A stretch of 45,182 nucleotides of DNA from NCBI GenBank assembly GCA_017440965.1, contig JAFSGH010000028.1, forward strand, positions 1-45,182, given 5' to 3'. The position numbers and the translations under genes are program-made. The DNA is from Clostridia bacterium (lineage in GTDB: Bacteria > Bacillota > Clostridia > Oscillospirales > Acutalibacteraceae). The number at the start of each line of letters is the position of its first letter. The stretch's first letter is position 1. Shown here one piece after another: positions 8,110 to 17,935 of this stretch. The notes beneath the pieces were generated by a model. That model saw nothing but the letters and a program-made list of their open reading frames with translations. It did no database searches and was not told the DNA's origin.

Positions 8110-9894
8110 TTATTCTTCTGTTGTATAAAGCTTATAAAGCTCTGAATATAAGCCGTCCTTTTTGAGAAGCTCCTGATGTGAGCCCTCCTCTGCAATACCG
8201 TCCTCTGTAAGAACTATTATCCTGTCGGCATTTTTTATGGTGGTAAGCCTGTGTGCAATGGTTATGGTGGTCCTGCCCTTTGCAAGCCTTGAAAGTGAAT
8301 CTCTTACAAGACGCTCGCTTTCATTGTCAAGAGCACTTGTTGCCTCATCGAGAATGAGGATGGGGGGATTTTTCAGGAATACTCGTGCAATGGATATCCT
8401 CTGCTTCTGACCGCCCGAAAGCTTGACGCCTCTTTCGCCTACATATGTATCAAAGCCGTCGGGAAGAGAAGTGATAAAGTCATATGCATCGGCAAGCCTT
8501 GCGGCATTTTCTATTTCCTCATCAGTGCTGTCAGGCTTTCCGTAGGCAATGTTTTCTCTGACTGAGCCTGAGAAGAGGTATACATCCTGCTCGACGATAC
8601 CGATATTCTGTCTCAGGGATTTTTGTGTGTATTCTCTGATATCAGTGCCGTCAATGAGTATTTTTCCCTCAGTCGGCTCATAAAAACGGGGTATCAGTGA
8701 GCAAAGCGTGGTCTTTCCCGCACCTGAGGGACCTACTACTGCAAGGTTTTCTCCCTTTTTTACGAAAAGATCGAAGCTCTTTAATACATCCGTTTCCGTG
8801 CCGTCATATCTGAAGGTAACATTGTCGAATACTATATCGCCCTCGGCTCTTCCCAGTGACTTTGCCTCGGGAATATCGGTTATATCGGGCTCGGTGTCCA
8901 TTATCTCTCCGAATCTCTCTATTCCCGTGATTCCTCTGTAAAACTGCTCGCTGAACTGAAGTATCGTTCTTATGGATGCAAAAAGTGTTGTAACATAAAG
9001 AAGATATGCCATAAGGTCTGCGGCGTTGATGGACTCATTCATAATAAAGAATGAGCCGATTATTACGGTCATTATATACATAAGTCCGTCAAAGAGCCTT
9101 GATATGCAGTGAAATGTGCCCATAAGCTTATAGACATAGCTTTTTATTTTGAAAAAGCCCTTATTGCCCTCGGCAAACTTGGTTATCTCCTTTTCCTCGC
9201 CCGCAAAGGATTTTACCACATGTATTCCCAGAAGAGAATCCTCAATGGTGGCATTAAGCTCGCCCACCTTGCGTCTTGATTCCTTATGTCCGTCCTTTAA
9301 TTTTCTGTTGAAGCGGAACATACAGAATGCCATTCCGGGAAGCATTGCAAAAATTATCAGTGTCAGCGGAATATTGACCGTGCAGAGTATTGCAAAGGAG
9401 CCGATTATCTTTACTCCCGCAATGAAAAACTCCTCGGGACAGTGATGGGCAAATTCCGTTATGTCGAAAAGGTCGTTGGTGATCCTTGACATCAGAACAC
9501 CGATCTTTGCGTTGTTGTAATATGAAAATGACAGCTTCTGAAGATGGGAAAACAGATCTCTTCTAAGGTCTGTTTCTATTCTTGTGCCCATAATATGGCC
9601 GTAGCTGTTCATATAGTAAGAGGCAAGAGCATCGACAAAGCGAAGGAATATGTAAACACAGCCCACTCCGAGGATAAGTCCCGGAGTCAGCACCTCGCCG
9701 CTTTCTCCCGTTGCCGCATTTGTGATCCTTCTGACTATCATGGGAAGCACGAGCTCACACACAGTGGTCATTGCCGCGCAGAATAAGTCAAAAAACAGAC
9801 TTTTTTTATAAGGCGAAAAATAAGGCAGAAGGCGTTTAAGAGCCTTCATACTCTGATTGCCCGTAAGCTTCTTTCTTTTCTCTTCCTGTTGCAT
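8110..9894 (-). CDS. ABC exporter, fused membrane and ATPase domains (MsbA/BmrA type)
   Basis: 594 residues. The N-terminal six-helix exporter domain covers about 20-320; the ATPase domain covers about 345-590 with Walker A GPSGAGKTT, signature LSGGQKQR, Walker B ILILDEATSALD and the switch His in IAHRLTT. It should work as a dimer of half-transporters, or with a partner, exporting lipids, drugs or peptides; the substrate cannot be read from sequence. No partner half-transporter lies beside it, so a homodimer is likely. The ATG at 9894 has only a distant GGAG; a start 15 codons later is possible. A good promoter lies at 9934-9962, and the MscS gene follows. Confidence 0.93.
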   Translation of the reverse strand: MQQEEKRKKLTGNQSMKALKRLLPYFSPYKKSLFFDLFCAAMTTVCELVLPMIVRRITNAATGESGEVLTPGLILGVGCVYIFLRFVDALASYYMNSYGHIMGTRIETDLRRDLFSHLQKLSFSYYNNAKIGVLMSRITNDLFDITEFAHHCPEEFFIAGVKIIGSFAILCTVNIPLTLIIFAMLPGMAFCMFRFNRKLKDGHKESRRKVGELNATIEDSLLGIHVVKSFAGEEKEITKFAEGNKGFFKIKSYVYKLMGTFHCISRLFDGLMYIMTVIIGSFFIMNESINAADLMAYLLYVTTLFASIRTILQFSEQFYRGITGIERFGEIMDTEPDITDIPEAKSLGRAEGDIVFDNVTFRYDGTETDVLKSFDLFVKKGENLAVVGPSGAGKTTLCSLIPRFYEPTEGKILIDGTDIREYTQKSLRQNIGIVEQDVYLFSGSVRENIAYGKPDSTDEEIENAARLADAYDFITSLPDGFDTYVGERGVKLSGGQKQRISIARVFLKNPPILILDEATSALDNESERLVRDSLSRLAKGRTTITIAHRLTTIKNADRIIVLTEDGIAEEGSHQELLKKDGLYSELYKLYTTEE

Positions 9895-9933
9895 CCTGAT
9901 ATCAACACTCCAAAATTTATTCTACAAAATATT

Positions 9934-9962
9934 ATTTTATCATTACATTTTTTTTATTTCAA
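9934..9962 (-). promoter_or_regulatory. Promoter of the ABC exporter-mscS operon
   Basis: On the minus strand TTGAAA (9957-9962) and TAAAAT (9934-9939) are 17 bases apart, in an A/T-rich setting about 40 bases before the exporter start codon. Confidence 0.6.
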
Positions 9963-10082
9963 TAACAAATTAAGTAAACTTTTGCTTTTGTTAATTATAG
10001 ATTTACATATTATTTTGCCTTTTTTCGGAAAAACGCGGGACTAAAGCATTTTTTGATGCCGGCTTTTTTGCCTTATAAAGCA

Positions 10083-10120
10083 TAAAACGGCGTTGTGCCA
10101 TAAATCACAACGCCGTTTTA
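10083..10120 (-). terminator. Intrinsic terminator after cysS
   Basis: A perfect 15-bp stem, with arms TAAAACGGCGTTGTG (10083-10097) and its complement (10106-10120), has a T-rich foot on the minus strand. It lies 12 bases past the cysS stop codon. Confidence 0.85.
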
Positions 10121-10132
10121 GGAATTCAATTT

Positions 10133-11536
10133 TTATGCTCTGTGCCACTTTACGCCCTGGGGTGTGTCCTCAAGAACTATGCCCATTTCCGTAAGCTTAT
10201 TTCTTATCTCGTCTGCCTTTGCCCAGTTCTTTTCTTTTCTTGCGTTTGTTCTCTCCTCGATAAGAGCTTCGATCTCGGCTGCATCGTCATTTTCTTCCTC
10301 TGTCTTTTCGTTGTAAACGATACCGAGGATGCCTGTGAGTTCGTCGAAGATCTCGATAGCGGCAAGCACATCAGCCTTTACTGCATCGGGAGTAAGCACA
10401 TTTTTATTTATGTATCTTACAAGATCAAAGAGAGTGCCGATAGCGTCTGCAGTGTTGAGATCGTCATCCATTGCCTCTGAGAATTTATCCTTGAAGGCAT
10501 CCAATTCCTTAAGAAGCTCCTCTGATGCATTGCCCTCGGTCTTTGCATTTGCAAGTGCAAAATCAAGGGAATCTCTGCAGGTGTGAAGTCTTGTAAGAGA
10601 AGCCTTGCACTGCATAAGGGAATCGTAGGAATAATTTATGGGACTGCGGTAATGGCAGGATATCATAAGAAGTCTGATGGGCTCATAGCCGAACTGCTTT
10701 GCAACATCTCTTACGGTGAAGAAATTGCCCTTTGACTTTGACATCTTTTCGTTGTCAACGGTGATAAAGCCGTTATGCATCCAGTAATTTGCAAACTGCA
10801 CACCGTTACAGCATTCGCTTTGTGCAATTTCATTTTCGTGATGGGGGAAAACAAGGTCCTGACCGCCGCAATGGATATCGATGGTCTTTCCGAGATAGCG
10901 TCTGCTCATAGCGGAGCATTCGATATGCCAGCCGGGTCTTCCCTTGCCCCAGGGGGACTGCCAGTAGGGCTCGCCGGGCTTTGAAGCCTTCCATAATGCG
11001 AAGTCCATGCTCTCCTTTTTCTTTTCGCCCACATTGATCCTTGCGCCTGCCATAAGGTCATCAAGAGGCTGATGAGAGAGCTTTCCGTATTCCTTGAACT
11101 TAAGAGGACTGAAATATACATCACCCTCGGCTTCATAAGCAAAGCCCTTTTCTATTAGTGCTTCAATAATGGAAATGATCTCATCGATATTTTCCGTTGC
11201 CTTGGGATGAATGGTTGCCTCTCTTACATTAAGACCGCCTGCATCCGTTTTGTATTCGGCTATATATTTTTCGGATATCTCCGAAAAGCTTACGCCCTCT
11301 TCATTTGCTCTGTTGATGATCTTATCGTCAATATCCGTGAAATTCTGAACGAAGGTCACCTTGTTGCCCTTATATTCAAGATAGCGTCTTAATACATCGA
11401 AAACGCAGATGGGACGGGCATTTCCTATATGTATAAAGTTATAAACAGTAGGACCGCAGGCATATATCCTGTATTCGCCCTCGTTTATAGGCTTCAATTC
11501 TTCCTTTTGTCTTGTGAGTGTGTTGTAGACTTTCAT
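10133..11536 (-). CDS. cysS: Cysteinyl-tRNA synthetase
   Basis: 467 residues, the usual length. It charges tRNA-Cys. Class I signatures are clear: HIGNARP (HIGH motif) near residue 37, KMSKSKGN near 264, and the zinc ligands in YACGPTVYN (Cys28) and in the GWHIECSAM and HHENEIAQSE segments. The C-terminal helical DALR and anticodon-binding regions follow. The ATG overlaps the cysE stop as ATGA, so the two are translationally coupled; a GGAG lies about ten bases upstream inside cysE. The operon order is pseudokinase-cysE-cysS. Unlike Bacillus, mrnC does not follow cysS; it is at 21806. Confidence 0.97.
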   Translation of the reverse strand: MKVYNTLTRQKEELKPINEGEYRIYACGPTVYNFIHIGNARPICVFDVLRRYLEYKGNKVTFVQNFTDIDDKIINRANEEGVSFSEISEKYIAEYKTDAGGLNVREATIHPKATENIDEIISIIEALIEKGFAYEAEGDVYFSPLKFKEYGKLSHQPLDDLMAGARINVGEKKKESMDFALWKASKPGEPYWQSPWGKGRPGWHIECSAMSRRYLGKTIDIHCGGQDLVFPHHENEIAQSECCNGVQFANYWMHNGFITVDNEKMSKSKGNFFTVRDVAKQFGYEPIRLLMISCHYRSPINYSYDSLMQCKASLTRLHTCRDSLDFALANAKTEGNASEELLKELDAFKDKFSEAMDDDLNTADAIGTLFDLVRYINKNVLTPDAVKADVLAAIEIFDELTGILGIVYNEKTEEENDDAAEIEALIEERTNARKEKNWAKADEIRNKLTEMGIVLEDTPQGVKWHRA

Positions 11537-12195
11537 TGCGGGTTTTCTCCTTTTAGTGCATTGAGCTCCTTCTGGAGTTCATCTATTCTTTTGTATAATT
11601 TTTCAAACTCCTGTGCTACGGGGTCGGGCATATGTATCTGATCAAGGTTATCCACTCTCTTGCCGTCACGTTTAACTACCCTTGCAGGGGCGCCGACGGC
11701 GGTGCAGTTTTCGGGTATGGGGTGAAGCACCACAGAGCCTGCCGCGATATTTGAGTTGTCGCCCACCTTGAAGGGACCCAATACCTTTGAGCCTGCTCCT
11801 ATCATGACCTTGTTTCCCACGGTGGGATGACGCTTTCCAACGTCCTTTCCCGTTCCTCCGAGGGTAACTCCCTGATATATAGTTACATCGTCACCGATCT
11901 CGGCTGTCTCTCCTATGACAACGCCTGTGCCGTGGTCTATAAAAAATCTTCTGCCGATGGTAGCGCCGGGGTGAATTTCAATATTTGTCTTTTTAGCCGA
12001 TCTCTGGGAGATAAAACGGGCTAAAAAATGCATATTGTGCTTATAAAACCAATGTGCCTTTCTGTGTGCTCTTACAGCCTTAAGACCGGGATAAAGAAGC
12101 AATATCTCCAATGAGGAGGTTGCCGCAGGATCTCTGTCCTTTACGCAGTCTATGTCTTCCTTTAACTGTTTGAAATATTTAACCGTAAGTGTCAC
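11533..12195 (-). CDS. cysE: Serine O-acetyltransferase
   Basis: 220 residues. It makes O-acetylserine from serine and acetyl-CoA, the first step of cysteine synthesis. An N-terminal helical region is followed by left-handed beta-helix hexapeptide repeats with the family motif HPGATIG, the catalytic IDHGTGVVIGE segment and GVTLGGTGK. The C-terminus is longer and more charged than in the short CysE forms, with a coiled-coil-like tail. The start is a GTG with a poor ribosome site (AAGGCG very close), so translation may depend on the upstream gene, whose stop is 12 bases away. Overlap with cysS couples cysteine supply to cysteinyl-tRNA formation. Confidence 0.95.
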   Translation of the reverse strand: MTLTVKYFKQLKEDIDCVKDRDPAATSSLEILLLYPGLKAVRAHRKAHWFYKHNMHFLARFISQRSAKKTNIEIHPGATIGRRFFIDHGTGVVIGETAEIGDDVTIYQGVTLGGTGKDVGKRHPTVGNKVMIGAGSKVLGPFKVGDNSNIAAGSVVLHPIPENCTAVGAPARVVKRDGKRVDNLDQIHMPDPVAQEFEKLYKRIDELQKELNALKGENPQ

Positions 12196-12207
12196 CGCCT
12201 TGTTGAT

Positions 12208-14049
12208 TTACTGTAAGGGGAGCGTCTCCTGAAGTGCCGGCACCTCTGTATTCGGTACGGTGGTGTTGAAGCTTTCAAGGAATTCTTCAACTGAATTTCC
12301 TCCGCCGATGCTGTTTTCTGCCGTGGTCTCCTCGTCAAGATAGGTGTATACAAGAATGGTTATTCTGTCGCCCTCCTTGACAACTGAAGAAGCTGCGGGA
12401 ATGGTCTCTGCTATGGTTCCGCCCTTGTGTGTGCCGTCATTGTGCATTGCAGATTCAACGCAGATAAGTCCCTGAGATGACAGCGTTTCCTCTGCCTGCT
12501 CATAGGTCCATCCCGTAACATCGGTCAGAGCAAAGCTCTTAGGGCCTTTGCTTACGGTGAGAATGACCGTGTCGCCGACACTTGCGGTAGCGCCCTCGGG
12601 AATGTTCTGAGAGATAACAACGCCTGCCATGACTGTTGCATTGAATTCCTCTACCGTTTCAAATCTGAAGTAAGAGGTATACTGCTCATTTGTTATGATA
12701 TCTGAAATATAACCGCCCGTGAATTTCGGAACGGATATCAATGCTCCGGAGGAAACCGTTGTTTCTTCGGCAGGGGGATTATTTGTTTTGACAAGCTCGC
12801 TTACAAGAAGTCCTATTCCTGCAAGAAGAGCCACAAGAATGACGCAGAGCACGGCAATAAGTGCGTTCTTTTTCTTGCCTGATTTTTCGTTTTCGATATA
12901 TTTCTTTGCGGCTTCCTTTTCAGGTGACGGCTTGGGGGCAGTCACGGGAGGCTGCTTTATCGTCTGAGTGGGCTGAGCGGGCTTTGTTGTCTGAAGGGGC
13001 TTGACGGGAGCGGGGATAGGTTTTGTGCCGGTGCTTTCGGGGGGATTGAATGCCGCTGCAGAGGCTCCTATGGCTCTGGGAGACGCGGAAAGATCGCTTC
13101 TGAGCTGCTCGATATTGTCGGTTCTGTCGTCTGTTTCGATAGCCATACCGTTAATAAGTGCATTGATGACATAAGGGGGGAGCTGCTCTGCAAATTTTGC
13201 AGGTATCATCATCTGATCGTTAAGCGCTCTGGTCTTTGCATCAATAGGTGTCGTTCCTATAAGAGAGCGGTAAAGCACGGCGCAGAAGGAATATATGTCA
13301 CTCCATGCTCCCGTCTTTTTTGAGGGGTTATACTGCTCCAATGCGGCATAGCCGTCAAAAAGCTCTGTGTCTATTGCGCCTGTTACGCTTCTTACGGGGT
13401 CAATGCAGAAATCTGTAAGCTTCAGCTTTCCTTCCTTTGAGAAAACAAAGGCGGTGGGATTGATGCCCTTATGAATGATTCCCGAGGTATGAAGAGTGCC
13501 GAGAGTCGAAAGCACGGGCATAAACATAATGCGCGCCTTTTCCCACTGGATATAGCCCTCCTTGGTCTCAAGAAGATAATCTCTGAGTGTTATCCTTTCC
13601 GATTCCTCATAAACGGCATATGCGGTGGAATTAGCCTGAAAAACCTCTGTTACTCCTATAAGTGCCGTAAGACCTCTGAGTCTCATAAGCTTTGTCCATA
13701 ATGATATAAAGGCGTTGAGATACTGAGTATATACAGCCTCGTTTCCTGCCTTCGGTACTACGGTTATTTCATCCGCATCTCTGTCGGCTAACTGCTCAGG
13801 GAAGAATTCTCTTACGGAAACAGGCTTATTTGTCTTCAGATCATATGCTGAATATGTTATTCCCTCGCTGTTTCTTTTCTGAGCCTTGGCCAAAAGATAG
13901 CGGGAGGCAAGCATTGATTTCAACGGGAGCAGAGGGGAAGGCTGAGTAATATCTGCGTCTTTGCGGCAGTTGGGGCAGATTCCGTTTTCGTCCTTTTCAC
14001 CCAAACAGACCATACAAAGTTTAGAAATATCTGTCATTGCTTGTTTCAT
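12208..14049 (-). CDS. Zinc-ribbon PASTA pseudokinase, membrane-anchored
   Basis: 613 residues. An N-terminal zinc ribbon (Cys12, 15, 25, 28) precedes a protein-kinase-like domain (about 48-325), a Pro/Thr-rich linker, a membrane segment (about 395-420) and about two PASTA-like modules outside the cell (438-504, 505-570). The order follows PknB/PrkC sensors of muropeptides. Catalytic residues are lost: the usual VAIK lysine is Arg80, HRD reads H193-K-G, the HRD-associated Asn is Ala200, and DFG reads DFC (213-215). It should not phosphorylate and may instead scaffold or sense. ATG at 14049 abuts its GGAG; ATG at 14037 is an alternative start with a 12-base spacing. It is first in the operon with cysE and cysS. 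The architecture is firm; the lack of activity is inferred. Confidence 0.87.
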   Translation of the reverse strand: MKQAMTDISKLCMVCLGEKDENGICPNCRKDADITQPSPLLPLKSMLASRYLLAKAQKRNSEGITYSAYDLKTNKPVSVREFFPEQLADRDADEITVVPKAGNEAVYTQYLNAFISLWTKLMRLRGLTALIGVTEVFQANSTAYAVYEESERITLRDYLLETKEGYIQWEKARIMFMPVLSTLGTLHTSGIIHKGINPTAFVFSKEGKLKLTDFCIDPVRSVTGAIDTELFDGYAALEQYNPSKKTGAWSDIYSFCAVLYRSLIGTTPIDAKTRALNDQMMIPAKFAEQLPPYVINALINGMAIETDDRTDNIEQLRSDLSASPRAIGASAAAFNPPESTGTKPIPAPVKPLQTTKPAQPTQTIKQPPVTAPKPSPEKEAAKKYIENEKSGKKKNALIAVLCVILVALLAGIGLLVSELVKTNNPPAEETTVSSGALISVPKFTGGYISDIITNEQYTSYFRFETVEEFNATVMAGVVISQNIPEGATASVGDTVILTVSKGPKSFALTDVTGWTYEQAEETLSSQGLICVESAMHNDGTHKGGTIAETIPAASSVVKEGDRITILVYTYLDEETTAENSIGGGNSVEEFLESFNTTVPNTEVPALQETLPLQ

Positions 14050-14105
14050 CTCCGTTATATATTAATGTTAGTGAATTTATAAATAAAAATACTTATACAG
14101 ATAAA

Positions 14106-14134
14106 ATATTATCATATCTTAAGCGGTAAAACAA
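14106..14134 (-). promoter_or_regulatory. Promoter of the pseudokinase-cysE-cysS operon
   Basis: On the minus strand TTGTTT (14129-14134) and TAATAT (14106-14111) are 17 bases apart, about 57 bases before the gene. It is divergent from the hrcA promoter at 14258. Confidence 0.5.
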
Positions 14135-14257
14135 GATTTTTTTTGATAAAAAGGATATTCTGTGCAAAAAATATTATTGAATTAGCAGATAGATACCCTG
14201 AGTGCTATGAAAAACGGTAAAAATCAGGAAAATATTAAAAAAAATCTCAAATTACTC

Positions 14258-14286
14258 TTGACAAAAGCCTTAAGCGGATATATATT
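14258..14286 (+). promoter_or_regulatory. Sigma-A promoter of the hrcA operon
   Basis: TTGACA (14258-14263) and TATATT (14281-14286) are 17 bases apart. The CIRCE operator begins 11 bases downstream of the -10 box, over the likely start of transcription. Confidence 0.85.
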
Positions 14287-14296
14287 ATAAATGTAG

Positions 14297-14323
14297 TTAG
14301 CACTCTTCCTCTTAGAGTGCTAA
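14297..14323. promoter_or_regulatory. CIRCE element (HrcA operator)
   Basis: TTAGCACTC (14297-14305), nine bases, then GAGTGCTAA (14315-14323): a perfect match to the CIRCE consensus. HrcA binds here and represses the heat-shock operon until misfolded protein titrates GroEL. Confidence 0.97.
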
Positions 14324-14346
14324 TCGGAAAACAAGGAGGAATCAGA

Positions 14347-15375
14347 GTGGAGCTTTCCGAAAGAAAAGAAATGATACTCTCAGCCGTTATTGAGAGATTT
14401 CTTACTACGGGTGAGCCTGTAGGCTCAAAATTTCTTGTAGGCGTTCTTTCCGTTCCTGTTTCTTCCGCGACCATAAGAAATGATATGGCATATCTTTCCG
14501 ATATGGGATATCTCGATCAGCCTCATACCTCCGCAGGCAGAATTCCCTCTGATAAGGGATACAGGTATTATATAGAAAGGCTGTTGCAGAATTTCTCTCC
14601 CTCTGATGCGGATATATTCAGGATACTGAGTTTTATAGACAGCTCCGAGGGTGATACGGTGGGTATCCTTTCTCAGATATGCGAGGCCCTTTCAGCCGTA
14701 ACGGGACTTACCGCTGTTGCAATAACTCCTCATACTGAGCATAGTGTGATAACGGGTACACAGCTTATTCCCTTAGGCAAGAAAAGTGCCATGGTGGTAA
14801 TAACCACATCTGTCGGTGTCACGAAAAGCAGAGTAACAAAGCTTGACTGCGAGATAGATTATCCTCTTATGGAGCTTTTTTATAATGTGACCGCGGCAAA
14901 TTTCATCGGAGTAAGCTCCTCACAGTTTACCAAGGCAAGGCTTCAGTGTGTAGCCTCCTCTCTCGGTGAAAGATCTCTTGATATGCTGCCGCTGATAGTT
15001 TCATTTTTCGATGCCTGTATTGAGGCTCTCGGAGCAGATGTTATAGTAAAGGGACAGTCTTCTCTGTTCGGTATACCGGAGCTTTCTCCCTATTCTCTTC
15101 AGATCACGGAGCTTCTCAGAAGCAAAAGTGCAGCTGCAGTGCTTATGGATACCAATAAGGAGCAGCCGATAGAATTGAAGATCGGCGCGGAAAATGAATT
15201 CAGATGTATGGAAAGGGCGGCCGTGATAAAAGCACCGTACAGTGTAAACGGCGAGCTTGCAGGCTCAATAGGCGTCATCGGCCCTACAAAAACGGACTAT
15301 TCCAGGGTAATACCTTTGGTAAAGTATATAAGCGAGATCACGGGTAAGTATCTTGCAGAGGCTACAGAGAACTAA
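14347..15375 (+). CDS. hrcA: Heat-inducible transcription repressor HrcA
   Basis: 342 residues from a GTG start at 14347, chosen because AAGGAGGA lies six bases upstream; an in-frame upstream ATG (14317) falls within the CIRCE operator. The winged-helix N-terminus (LSERKEMILSAVIERFLTTG and the following GSKFL) and the conserved RNDMAYLSDMGYLDQPHTS segment are diagnostic. HrcA binds CIRCE, present just upstream, so it represses its own operon. First gene of hrcA-grpE-dnaK-dnaJ; 18 bases separate it from grpE. Confidence 0.97.
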   Translation: MELSERKEMILSAVIERFLTTGEPVGSKFLVGVLSVPVSSATIRNDMAYLSDMGYLDQPHTSAGRIPSDKGYRYYIERLLQNFSPSDADIFRILSFIDSSEGDTVGILSQICEALSAVTGLTAVAITPHTEHSVITGTQLIPLGKKSAMVVITTSVGVTKSRVTKLDCEIDYPLMELFYNVTAANFIGVSSSQFTKARLQCVASSLGERSLDMLPLIVSFFDACIEALGADVIVKGQSSLFGIPELSPYSLQITELLRSKSAAAVLMDTNKEQPIELKIGAENEFRCMERAAVIKAPYSVNGELAGSIGVIGPTKTDYSRVIPLVKYISEITGKYLAEATEN

Positions 15376-15393
15376 GAAAGGACGGTTTTTTAA

Positions 15394-15972
15394 TTGGCAA
15401 AGGACAAGAAAAAAACTGCTGATAAGGCTGAAGCCGAGGCAGCACAAGCTGTTGTCGGTGAAAAGAATACCGCAGAGAATGAGAATATTCCCGGCGGTGA
15501 GGAAAACAGCGAAGTAAAAAAGGATGAAAGAGACGAGGAGATAGCTCTTCTTAAGGCACAGCTCAGCGAAGCAAACGATAAGCTTCTGAGAACGGTTGCC
15601 GAATACGATAATTTCCGTAAGCGCAGTGCAAAGGAAAAGGAAGCTATCTACTCCGATTCAAAAACAGATATAATAGGAAAGCTTCTCCCCGTAGTTGATA
15701 ACTTTGAAAGAGCCGCAGCTGCTCAGTCAGAGCTTGAAAGCTACAAAAAGGGTATTGAAATGACGGTTTCTCAGCTTCTTCAGGTGTTCACCTCTCTCGG
15801 TGTTGAGGCATTCGGAGAAAAGGGAGAGCAGTTCGATCCCAATATCCATAACGGTGTAATGCATATCGATGACGAAAACCTCGGCGAGAATACCATTGCC
15901 GATGTTTACGCTAAAGGATATAAAATGGGTGACAGAGTCATCCGCCACGCTACAGTAATTGTTGCTAACTGA
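15394..15972 (+). CDS. grpE: Nucleotide exchange factor GrpE
   Basis: 192 residues from a TTG start with an AAAGGA ribosome site; no better start is near. A charged, disordered N-terminus (about 1-45) leads into the long coiled-coil dimerisation helix (about 46-95, including [13 protein letters not shown]) and the C-terminal beta domain (about 135-192, including [13 protein letters not shown]). GrpE releases ADP from DnaK and acts as a thermosensor. Second gene of the CIRCE operon. The weak TTG start may keep GrpE below DnaK in amount. Confidence 0.96.
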   Translation: MAKDKKKTADKAEAEAAQAVVGEKNTAENENIPGGEENSEVKKDERDEEIALLKAQLSEANDKLLRTVAEYDNFRKRSAKEKEAIYSDSKTDIIGKLLPVVDNFERAAAAQSELESYKKGIEMTVSQLLQVFTSLGVEAFGEKGEQFDPNIHNGVMHIDDENLGENTIADVYAKGYKMGDRVIRHATVIVAN

Positions 15973-16001
15973 TATATTTATTAATTTTGGAGGAAAAAAC
16001 A

Positions 16002-17861
16002 ATGGCAAAGATCATAGGTATTGACTTAGGTACAACAAACTCCTGCGTTGCAGTTATCGAAGGCGGCGAGCCCGTAGTTATCGCTAACGCAGAGGGTGCA
16101 AGAACAACTCCCTCAGTAGTTGCATTCGGCAAGACAGGTGAGAGAATGGTAGGTCAGGTCGCAAAGCGTCAGGCTATCACAAATCCCGATAATACAGTAG
16201 CATCCATCAAAAGACAGATGGGTACGGAATACAGAGTAAAGATCGACAACAAGTCCTATACTCCTCAGGAGATTTCCGCAATGATCCTTCAGAAGCTGAA
16301 AGCTGATGCTGAAAGCTATCTCGGAACACCCGTTACAGAGGCTGTTATCACCGTTCCCGCATACTTCACAGACGCACAGCGTCAGGCAACAAAGGATGCA
16401 GGTAAGATCGCAGGTCTTGAGGTAAAGAGAATCATCAACGAGCCCACAGCAGCCGCACTTGCTTACGGTATCGATAAGGAAAACGATCAGAAGGTCATGG
16501 TTTATGACCTTGGCGGCGGTACTTTCGACGTTTCCATCATCGAAATGGGCGACGGTGTTCAGGAGGTTCTTGCAACTGCAGGTAACAACCGTCTCGGCGG
16601 TGACGACTTCGACCAGAGAATCATTGACTGGCTTGCAACAGAATTCAAAAAGAGCGAGGGACTTGACCTTCGAGGCGACAAGATGGCTATGCAGAGACTT
16701 AAGGAAGCTGCAGAAAAGGCTAAGATCGAGCTTTCAGGTGTTACTACCTCTTCCATCTCCATTCCCTTCATCACAGCAGATCCCTCAACAAATCCTCCCA
16801 CTCCCAAGCATCTTGAAATGACTCTCACAAGAGCAAAGTTCAATGAGCTTACATCTGACCTTGTAGAAGCTACAATGGGACCTGTCCGTCAGGCTATCCG
16901 TGACTCGGGACTTAATGTTTCCGAGATCGACAAGGTGCTTATGGTCGGCGGCTCATCAAGAATTCCCGCAGTTCAGGAGGCAATCAAGGCATTCACAGGC
17001 AAGGAGCCCTTCAAGGGCATCAATCCCGACGAATGTGTTGCTGTCGGTGCCGCAATTCAGGCAGGTGTTCTCGGCGGCGATGTTCAGGGACTTCTTCTCC
17101 TTGATGTTACACCCCTTTCACTCGGTATCGAGACTCTCGGCGGTGTATGCACAAAGATAATTGACAGAAATACAACTATCCCCACAAAGAAGAGCCAGAT
17201 ATTCTCAACTGCAGCTGACAATCAGTCCTCAGTTCAGGTTCATGTTCTTCAGGGTGAAAGAGAATTTGCTAAGGATAACAAGACTCTCGGTATGTTTATG
17301 CTTGACGGTATCCTTCCCGCAAGAAGAGGCGTTCCTCAGATCGAGGTTACCTTTGATATCGACGCAAACGGTATCGTACACGTTTCCGCAAAGGATCTCG
17401 GCACAGGCAAGGAGCAGGCTATCTCCATCACAGCATCCTCAAATATGAGCAAGGAAGACATCGAAAAGGCTGTAAGAGAAGCAGAGCAGTTTGCAGAGGA
17501 AGACAAGAAGCGTAAGGAAGAGCTTGATATCAAGAACAACGCAGATCAGATGGTATATCAGTGCGAAAAGCTTCTTGCCGAAAACGGCGATAAGCTTGAG
17601 GACGGCGACAAGGCAAACATCAATGCCGCAGTAGATGCTCTCAAGGAAGCTCTCAAGGGTGAGGATTACAATCTCATCAAGTCCCGTCAGGAGGAGCTTA
17701 CAAAGGTATTCTATGAGATCTCCGAAAAGCTTTATAAGGCTGCTGCTCCCGACGGGGCACAGGGTGCAGGCTTTGACGGTGCAGGCTTCGGCGGTGACAC
17801 CAACGGCGGTGGAGCAGGTGCAGACGACGGCTATTATGATGCATCCTACACAGATGTTTGA
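16002..17861 (+). CDS. dnaK: Chaperone DnaK (Hsp70)
   Basis: 619 residues from the ATG at 16002, with GGAGG eight bases upstream. Hsp70 signatures are present: [10 protein letters not shown] at the N-terminus, the phosphate loop [13 protein letters not shown], and [14 protein letters not shown]. The substrate-binding domain begins after the [17 protein letters not shown] linker at about residue 370; the C-terminal lid ends in a Gly-rich tail. It is an ATP-driven chaperone working with GrpE and DnaJ from the same operon. Codon use is the most biased of the window, as expected of a highly expressed gene. Confidence 0.98.
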   Translation: MAKIIGIDLGTTNSCVAVIEGGEPVVIANAEGARTTPSVVAFGKTGERMVGQVAKRQAITNPDNTVASIKRQMGTEYRVKIDNKSYTPQEISAMILQKLKADAESYLGTPVTEAVITVPAYFTDAQRQATKDAGKIAGLEVKRIINEPTAAALAYGIDKENDQKVMVYDLGGGTFDVSIIEMGDGVQEVLATAGNNRLGGDDFDQRIIDWLATEFKKSEGLDLRGDKMAMQRLKEAAEKAKIELSGVTTSSISIPFITADPSTNPPTPKHLEMTLTRAKFNELTSDLVEATMGPVRQAIRDSGLNVSEIDKVLMVGGSSRIPAVQEAIKAFTGKEPFKGINPDECVAVGAAIQAGVLGGDVQGLLLLDVTPLSLGIETLGGVCTKIIDRNTTIPTKKSQIFSTAADNQSSVQVHVLQGEREFAKDNKTLGMFMLDGILPARRGVPQIEVTFDIDANGIVHVSAKDLGTGKEQAISITASSNMSKEDIEKAVREAEQFAEEDKKRKEELDIKNNADQMVYQCEKLLAENGDKLEDGDKANINAAVDALKEALKGEDYNLIKSRQEELTKVFYEISEKLYKAAAPDGAQGAGFDGAGFGGDTNGGGAGADDGYYDASYTDV

Positions 17862-17879
17862 TCGTTAATTAAAATCAGA

Positions 17880-17914
17880 AAAGCTGCGGAAAAGCCAGGC
17901 TTTTTCGCGGCTTT
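17880..17914 (+). other. dnaK-dnaJ intergenic hairpin
   Basis: A near-perfect stem of about 17 bp (17880-17896 with 17898-17914, including some G-T pairs) fills the gap between dnaK and dnaJ. No T-run follows, so it is unlikely to be a plain terminator. It may partly attenuate dnaJ or protect the 3' end of a processed dnaK message. Confidence 0.65.
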
Positions 17915-17935
17915 CAGTACTTAGAGGAATAACGA

